Of a stretch of 46,847 nt of DNA, positions 42,195 through 46,847 are shown one piece after another. Made by a program: the position numbers and the translations under genes. Under the pieces are notes generated by a model, which worked only from the letters and a program-made list of their open reading frames with translations, was not told where the DNA came from and made no database searches. Numbering within the stretch: position 1 is the stretch's first letter; each line of letters opens with the position of its first letter. The stretch covers positions 1-46,847 of the forward strand of contig CAJXSW010000009.1 of NCBI GenBank assembly GCA_913060645.1. Reading direction: 5' to 3'. Source of the DNA: an uncultured Dokdonia sp. Its GTDB lineage: Bacteria > Bacteroidota > Bacteroidia > Flavobacteriales > Flavobacteriaceae.

Positions 42195-42924
42195 CTCACT
42201 AGATAAAGTAATACTCATCACAGGTTCGTCAAAAGGAATAGGCAGTGCGACAGCAAAACTACTTGCAGCACATGGTGCAAAAGTGGTCATCAATTATGCA
42301 TCAAGCGATAAAGAGGCCTCCAAAACATTAGAAACCATAACAGAAAACGGTGGTGATGCGATTGCTATAAAAGCAGATGTAAGTAATCCAGAAGATGTAC
42401 AAGCGTTATTTGATAAAACGATTGCTCATTACGGCAAAGTAGATGTGCTTATCAATTGTGCGGGTATCATGAAAAACAAGCCGTTTCAAGACATCGAGCA
42501 AGATGATTTTACATCACAATTTGATGTAAATGTGAGAGGTGTTTTTAATACCATGCAACGCGCATACCATGACCTTTCAGATAACGGAACTATCCTTAAT
42601 TTTTCATCCAGCACTACAAAAATGATGTTGCCTAGCTACGCTATTTACTCAGCAACCAAAGCCGCCGTAGAGCAAATGACGCGGGTGGTAAGTCAAGAAA
42701 TAGGACGTGGTATTTCTGTAAACTGTATTGCTCCTGGCCCTACAGAAACAGATTTGTTTTTAGAAGGCAAATCTGCCGACTTTATTGAGCAACTTAAAAG
42801 CAAATCTCCATTTAACAGACTTGCACAACCAGAAGATATTGCAAAAGCAGTTCTCTTTATGGTAAGTGACGACTCAAAATGGGTGTCTAGCCAAGTGCTA
42901 TACACAAATGGTGGTATCGTGTAG
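42187..42924 (+). CDS. Short-chain dehydrogenase/reductase (classical)
   Basis: A 245-residue classical SDR. TGSSKGIGSATA is the cofactor loop, INCAGIM is the NNAG-like motif, the catalytic Ser is in NFSSST and the catalytic YxxxK is in YSATKAA. The end (WVSSQVLYTNGGIV) is the usual family C-terminus. All catalytic residues are intact, unlike the SDR at 39512. It overlaps the DoxX-like gene; the ATG at 42187 is chosen over an upstream TTG. Substrate unknown. Confidence 0.93.
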   Translation: MNNSLDKVILITGSSKGIGSATAKLLAAHGAKVVINYASSDKEASKTLETITENGGDAIAIKADVSNPEDVQALFDKTIAHYGKVDVLINCAGIMKNKPFQDIEQDDFTSQFDVNVRGVFNTMQRAYHDLSDNGTILNFSSSTTKMMLPSYAIYSATKAAVEQMTRVVSQEIGRGISVNCIAPGPTETDLFLEGKSADFIEQLKSKSPFNRLAQPEDIAKAVLFMVSDDSKWVSSQVLYTNGGIV

Positions 42925-42933
42925 CATTCTTTT

Positions 42934-42949
42934 CGCTTTCGCGAAAATG
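42934..42949. repeat. Iterated palindrome copy 18
   Basis: CGCTTTCGCGAAAATG, nine bases after the SDR stop codon and directly before its terminator hairpin. Confidence 0.9.
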
Positions 42950-42971
42950 TGCTTGTTGCAAGCGCCTTTTT
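42949..42971 (+). terminator. Terminator of the DoxX-SDR operon
   Basis: Stem GTGCTTG / CAAGCGC (one wobble pair) with a TTG loop, then CTTTTT on the plus strand. It begins where palindrome copy 18 ends. Confidence 0.7.
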
Positions 42972-43108
42972 GAACGCTACGCTCTCTATTCAAATTCATT
43001 GTATATTTAGATCGAATAATAAGACTAGATGTTGGAGTAAATCAGGAATTCCTGTAATAGTGGAAGCTGTATTTGCTTTGTGTGATGGGCTGTTAAGTAG
43101 AAAAACCT

Positions 43109-44260
43109 ATGAGTAAACGCAAAATTATTTTAGGAATAATCTTACTTCTGCTTTCTTATCTTTTCTATTGGGTTTTTGAGCCTTTTAGCTTAAATCCATT
43201 TTTCGACAAACCAACTTCGTTTTCTCAAAGTAAAAAAAATCTGACCTGTAATAATCTAAGTGTTTTTACGGTCAAAGCAGATAGTATTGTCAATATTGCA
43301 ATAAGTAAAAATGCCTTTTTAGGAGTTTCGACAGGTATTTATTCAGAAAATTGCGGGAATTGGATATCAACTGCTGGTTTTTTAGGCAAAAGAATTCAAG
43401 AAAAACCAAATCAATTTAGTCAGTTTAGAATTGCATCCATAAGTAAGCCTATGACTGCTGTTGCAATACTTCAACTTTATGAAAATGGTGAAATTGATCT
43501 AGATTTACCAATTCAAAAATATTTACCAGAATTTCCTAAAAAGAAAAAAGGAGATGTTACAATACGCCAATTATTAAATCATACATCCGGAGTTCCTCAT
43601 TACAAATCTAATTTAGGAATATTCAACTTCACACATTATGATAACTGCTTAAAAGCTCTTGATAAATTTCAGGATAGAGAACTTGCATTTAAACCTGATA
43701 CTGAATTTTTATATTCATCTTTTGGTTACACATTGCTTGGTGCGGTTATAGAAAAAATTTCAGGAAAATCATATCAGGATTATATGCACGACAATATTTG
43801 GGAACCAGCAAATATGACCAACACTAATGCGGAACAAACTAAAAATAAAGTTTATATAAAAGTCGCTAGTCATTTCTACAGAAGTCCAAGAAATGATTTA
43901 AGCTACACATATTCTGGTGGTGGAATCCAATCTACAGCAGAGGACTTACTTAAATTTGGAAAGGCAATTTTAAATTATAATCTAATTAATTCTGAGACTA
44001 CTGAACTAATGATGCAGTTATCGGCTTCTGAAAGTAAAGAAATGAAATATACTTATGGCTGGGATAATTGGATAAGTCCAAAATACGGTAAAATCATTGA
44101 ACATAACGGAACACAAATTGGTTCGAGCAGTTATTTTAGAATTTACTTTGATAAAAAAATAGTCGTTACAACTTTAGCAAATAACCTAAATTCAAGTGAA
44201 GAAGTAAGGGATTTATCAATTGAACTTTCAAATTCATTATTAGAAATAGAAAATGATTGA
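43109..44260 (+). CDS. Serine hydrolase, beta-lactamase class C / DD-peptidase-like
   Basis: A 383-residue protein with an N-terminal membrane anchor (ILGIILLLLSYLFYWVF) and the penicillin-recognising fold. The SxxK motif is SISK in IASISKPMTAV. The second motif reads YSS (FLYSSFGYTLLG) where YxN is usual. The third region is HNG in IIEHNGTQIG, as in many DD-peptidase/esterase homologues. Activity may be peptidase or esterase rather than drug hydrolysis. The gene is noticeably AT-rich and is flanked by palindrome copies 18 and 19, so it may be a recent arrival. A weak -7 box (TATATTTA, 43002-43009) lies about 100 bases upstream. Confidence 0.87.
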   Translation: MSKRKIILGIILLLLSYLFYWVFEPFSLNPFFDKPTSFSQSKKNLTCNNLSVFTVKADSIVNIAISKNAFLGVSTGIYSENCGNWISTAGFLGKRIQEKPNQFSQFRIASISKPMTAVAILQLYENGEIDLDLPIQKYLPEFPKKKKGDVTIRQLLNHTSGVPHYKSNLGIFNFTHYDNCLKALDKFQDRELAFKPDTEFLYSSFGYTLLGAVIEKISGKSYQDYMHDNIWEPANMTNTNAEQTKNKVYIKVASHFYRSPRNDLSYTYSGGGIQSTAEDLLKFGKAILNYNLINSETTELMMQLSASESKEMKYTYGWDNWISPKYGKIIEHNGTQIGSSSYFRIYFDKKIVVTTLANNLNSSEEVRDLSIELSNSLLEIEND

Positions 44261-44442
44261 AAGATGCCAATGCACAATAATAAACTAAGTTAAGAAAGAC
44301 TACTTGAACTTTACTCACCAGATGCTCTTAAGCTATTCTTAGTCTATAATATTTATAATGACTCTATAATAGCAATGGCTTGTTTTTATAAGCTTAATTA
44401 CCTCAAGATAACTGAGTGTTTTACACACGATCTACGCTTATT

Positions 44443-44458
44443 TTATTTCGCGAAAGCG
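44443..44458. repeat. Iterated palindrome copy 19
   Basis: TTATTTCGCGAAAGCG: right arm intact, left arm degenerate, 33 bases before the next gene. Confidence 0.85.
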
Positions 44459-44491
44459 TACTTTTCATATATTAGTAGCTAACAATCTACC

Positions 44492-44863
44492 ATGCTATCA
44501 TCCATACTCGCCTTCTGGAAGTCCTTATCATACACTACTCGATTCTCTATAATAGCTTTTGTAGCAATACTTCCTATGGGACTCTTTAGTATGGGAATTC
44601 TAGGTGCATTGCTCTATTATCCCGTTTCATTCTTCTTCACCTCCTATCCCACCCTCAATGATTGGACTGGTGATTGGGTATGGCCAGCAACTATAGGTGT
44701 TGGGATGTTTTGGTCTTTCGGCTTTATCTGGGCTGGACTTGCTTGGCACTTTCTGCGTACTAAAATACCATCTGTACATATTCTCAGAGTGATATACGCC
44801 CTTATATGCTGGGCGTGGGCTGCAGTTTTATGGTATGGAGTGATAAGCAGTAACCTATCGTAA
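44492..44863 (+). CDS. Small hypothetical membrane protein
   Basis: A 123-residue protein with three to four hydrophobic helices (FSIIAFVAILPMGLFSMGIL, VWPATIGVGMFWSFGFIWAG, and VIYALICWAWAAVLWYGV), rich in Trp. No family recognised. It lies 67 bases upstream of the M20 amidohydrolase gene in the same direction with no terminator between them, so co-transcription is possible. Confidence 0.7.
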   Translation: MLSSILAFWKSLSYTTRFSIIAFVAILPMGLFSMGILGALLYYPVSFFFTSYPTLNDWTGDWVWPATIGVGMFWSFGFIWAGLAWHFLRTKIPSVHILRVIYALICWAWAAVLWYGVISSNLS

Positions 44864-44930
44864 CGATATCATTTTCTGGAGTTTTGATTTTGTGTATCTT
44901 AGAAGCTACCAACCAAAATGTTAGACTTTA

Positions 44931-46364
44931 ATGAAAAAATTGACACTCCTCTACGTTTTGAGTATGATCACGCTAAGCGTCTCTGCTCAAAAACTATCAA
45001 AAAACAAACAAGCAGTAATCGCCTCTGTTGAAAAACATGAAAAAGAACTCATCCGCATTTCTGATGAGATATGGTCTATCGCCGAGACTGCTTTTGAAGA
45101 AACCCAGTCGGCTGAAATTCTTGCTAGCTATGCTGAGAAAAATGGATTTACCGTAGATCGTGGCGTTGCAGGAATGCCTACGGCTTTTGTTGCAACCTAT
45201 GGATCTGGAAGCCCTGTAATTAGTGTTCTAGGAGAGTTTGATGCACTACCAGGACTTTCTCAAAAAACAGAGCCAACAAAAAATCCGCTCAATGAAGGCG
45301 AGCCTGGTCATGGCTGTGGTCATAATATGTTTGGCGCAGCGAGCTTAGGTGCTGCCATTGCCATAAAAGAACAAATAGAAGCTGGAAAAATCAAAGGAAC
45401 CGTAAAGTTCATGGGAACACCTTCTGAAGAGAAATTCTTTGGAAAAATATGGATGGTGCGTGAAGGTCTCTGGGATGATGTAGATGTAAATATTTCTTGG
45501 CACCCAGCTGCAGAAATGAAAGCAGATGTACAGAGCTCTCTCGCACTTGTAGATTTTAAAATAGAATTCTTTGGTCAAGCAGCACATGCAAGCGCAGATC
45601 CATGGAATGGACGCTCTGCCTCTGATGCCCTTGAGATGTACACCAATGGAGTAAATTATTATCGTGAGCACGTAAAGCCTACGGTACGCATGCACTACCA
45701 CATACAAGACGGTGGTCAAGTGGTAAATGTAGTACCAGATTACTCGCGTCTCTGGATGCGCGTGCGCGACACCGAACGTAAAGGAATGATGCCCGTATAT
45801 GAGCGTCTTCAAGAAATGGTGCAAGGTGCCGCCATCCTTGCAGATGTAGATTATAAAGTGTCTCTTATCTCCGGTATTTATGAAGTACTAGTCAACAGGA
45901 CTGGTGGAGCAGTAATGCAAAAGAATCTTGAGCTTCTAGGGCCTATCACATACACGCCAGAAGAAATTGCCTTTGGTAAAAAAATTCAAGAAGTAACTGG
46001 AAAGCCTCAGGTGGGTATGGATAGTGCTATAAAACCACTAGAAGCGACTAGAGAAAATCCAGGTGGCGGTAGTACAGATGTGGGAGATGTGAGCTGGAAT
46101 GTAGCAAACATTAACCTTGGTGTTACCACTGCTCCTAAGGATACCCCATGGCACTCATGGGCTGTCGTGGCTTGTGGCGGGATGTCTATTGGTCATAAAG
46201 GAATGACGTATGCTAGTAAAGCAATGAGTATGACGATGCTTGATCTTTTTGAAGATCCTACGCTTGTAAAGGAAGTTAAAGCAGAATATAAAGAACGTAA
46301 AGGCGATGCCGTGTACGAAGCGATTGTACCAGCAGGACCGCCGCCAGTAAACCAAGGAAAATAA
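44931..46364 (+). CDS. Secreted M20-family amidohydrolase (AbgB-like)
   Basis: A 477-residue metallohydrolase with a signal peptide (MKKLTLLYVLSMITLSVSAQ). Family features are GEFDALPGLSQ, GHGCGHNMFGAASLG and TPSEEKFFGKIWM (metal ligands and catalytic Glu), a dimerisation domain starting near FFGQAAHASADPWNGRSA, and GGSTDVGDVSW near the end. It resembles AbgB (p-aminobenzoyl-glutamate hydrolase subunit B) and related amidohydrolases of amino-acid conjugates; the substrate is not fixed by sequence. It is followed with a one-base overlap (TAATG) by a VOC lipoprotein gene. Confidence 0.92.
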   Translation: MKKLTLLYVLSMITLSVSAQKLSKNKQAVIASVEKHEKELIRISDEIWSIAETAFEETQSAEILASYAEKNGFTVDRGVAGMPTAFVATYGSGSPVISVLGEFDALPGLSQKTEPTKNPLNEGEPGHGCGHNMFGAASLGAAIAIKEQIEAGKIKGTVKFMGTPSEEKFFGKIWMVREGLWDDVDVNISWHPAAEMKADVQSSLALVDFKIEFFGQAAHASADPWNGRSASDALEMYTNGVNYYREHVKPTVRMHYHIQDGGQVVNVVPDYSRLWMRVRDTERKGMMPVYERLQEMVQGAAILADVDYKVSLISGIYEVLVNRTGGAVMQKNLELLGPITYTPEEIAFGKKIQEVTGKPQVGMDSAIKPLEATRENPGGGSTDVGDVSWNVANINLGVTTAPKDTPWHSWAVVACGGMSIGHKGMTYASKAMSMTMLDLFEDPTLVKEVKAEYKERKGDAVYEAIVPAGPPPVNQGK

Positions 46365-46800
46365 TGATGGCTAATAAATTATTTACAAACGCAGTAGCTA
46401 TTATAGTTGCTGCGTTATGCTTTTACTCTTGTAAAGAGCAAACTAACACACCATCCACTAATCCAGACCCAGCGTCAGGATTTCAAGTTGCGATTGATCA
46501 TTATGCGATTAACGTAGCAGATCTAGATCAAAGTGTCGCTTTTTATCAAGAGGTCTTTGGTTTGAAGGAAATTAAAGATGGTACAGAGCAGCCGCATATA
46601 AGATGGTTTAGACTAGGATCATCGCAAGAATTACATATTATTGAAGTAAATAGTCTTGATAAGAAAATACCTAAAGGAGTACATATTGCGCTTGCTGTAG
46701 GTGATTTTGACCGCTTTCGCGAAAGCATAGAAAAAAGAAATCTCAACTACTATGATTGGCCAGGAAGCGCTAGCCAAATTTCAACGCGTCCAGATAAAGT
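46364..46800 (+). CDS. VOC-family (glyoxalase-like) lipoprotein, truncated by contig end
   Basis: The start ATG overlaps the previous stop (TAATG). A lipoprotein signal ending CFYSC is followed by a linker, then a vicinal-oxygen-chelate fold: IDHYAINVADLDQSVAFYQE, metal-ligand-like His in DHYAI and Glu in HIIEV, and VHIALAVGDFD. About 145 genomic codons are present; the frame then runs into adapter sequence, adding the artefactual peptide CLLYTSDAADE. VOC proteins include glyoxalases, dioxygenases and resistance proteins; the role is unknown. Palindrome copy 20 inside the gene encodes FRES. Confidence 0.85.
46712..46727. repeat. Iterated palindrome copy 20 (intragenic)
   Basis: CGCTTTCGCGAAAGCA inside the VOC lipoprotein gene, read on the plus strand as RFRES. 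Confidence 0.92.
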
Positions 46801-46847
46801 CTGTCTCTTATACACATCTGACGCTGCCGACGAAGAGGATAGTGTAG
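46801..46847 (-). other. Nextera adapter plus i5 index (artefact)
   Basis: 46801-46833 is the reverse complement of the Nextera read-1 adapter. 46834-46841 is AGAGGATA, the reverse complement of index TATCCTCT (S503/N503). 46842-46847 (GTGTAG) begins the P5 sequence. None of this is genomic. Confidence 0.97.

Noticed and set aside
46801-46847. C-terminal end of the VOC protein (CLLYTSDAADE...)
   Set aside because: This is translation of Nextera adapter sequence, not a real protein end.

Overview
This window looks like a draft-genome contig from a marine member of the Flavobacteriaceae. The reasons are low GC content, Bacteroidetes-type -7 boxes (TAnnTTTG), absence of obvious Shine-Dalgarno sequences, TonB/imelysin/DUF4856 lipoproteins, DUF4252, DUF2911 and a VGINT-type secreted protein. 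Dokdonia or Krokinobacter is my best guess for the genus, but that is inference. Both ends carry untrimmed Illumina Nextera adapter (about 1-34 and 46801-46847), so the real genomic DNA is about 35-46800 and the first and last genes are cut by the contig ends.

Layout. 35-12558 is mostly minus strand: a truncated OmpA-like protein, threonine aldolase, a large secreted zinc metalloprotease, a possible structured RNA, an ECF sigma/anti-sigma/DUF4252/DUF4252 operon, then yidC, pyrG and guaB. 12896-13141 encodes a small protein made of two four-cysteine modules. 13227-20026 is an iron or haem acquisition locus on the minus strand (haem-binding protein; DUF4856 lipoprotein, imelysin lipoprotein, HTTM membrane protein, TonB receptor), with two promoters of the same design sharing a 14-bp element. 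20208-30390 holds two DEAD-box helicases, a Kdo/LPS-kinase-like protein, a Sua5/YrdC protein, a CCA-adding-type enzyme, a CDGSH protein, a complete subclass B1 metallo-beta-lactamase lipoprotein, an ABC-2 exporter and an unrecognised protein with aminoglycoside-phosphotransferase-like motifs. 30470-33213 holds a nucleoid-associated protein, a pRiA4b-ORF3-like protein and haem A synthase. 33514-36137 is accessory-looking: a VGINT secreted protein and two AT-rich membrane-protein genes. 36242-38652 holds lpdA and a DUF2911 protein. 38977-42924 looks like a light or oxidative-stress cluster (SRPBCC, SDR, photolyase, DoxX, SDR). 43109-46800 holds an AT-rich serine hydrolase, a small membrane protein, an M20 amidohydrolase and a truncated VOC lipoprotein.

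The strongest unexplained signal is a highly iterated palindrome. I found 20 copies containing TTTCGCGAAA, and every copy includes the 13-mer CGCTTTCGCGAAA on one strand or the other. Six are the perfect 16-mer CGCTTTCGCGAAAGCG. Fourteen copies are intergenic, often just after a stop codon. Six lie inside genes and use all three reading frames (AFAKA, LSRKR, FRES), apparently without changing protein length where I can judge. That pattern resembles a selected sequence motif (HIP1-like, uptake-signal-like or a protein-binding site) more than an inserted mobile element.

I saw no tRNA, rRNA, CRISPR array, insertion sequence or prophage. All coordinates and motif counts were read by eye; no database search was run.
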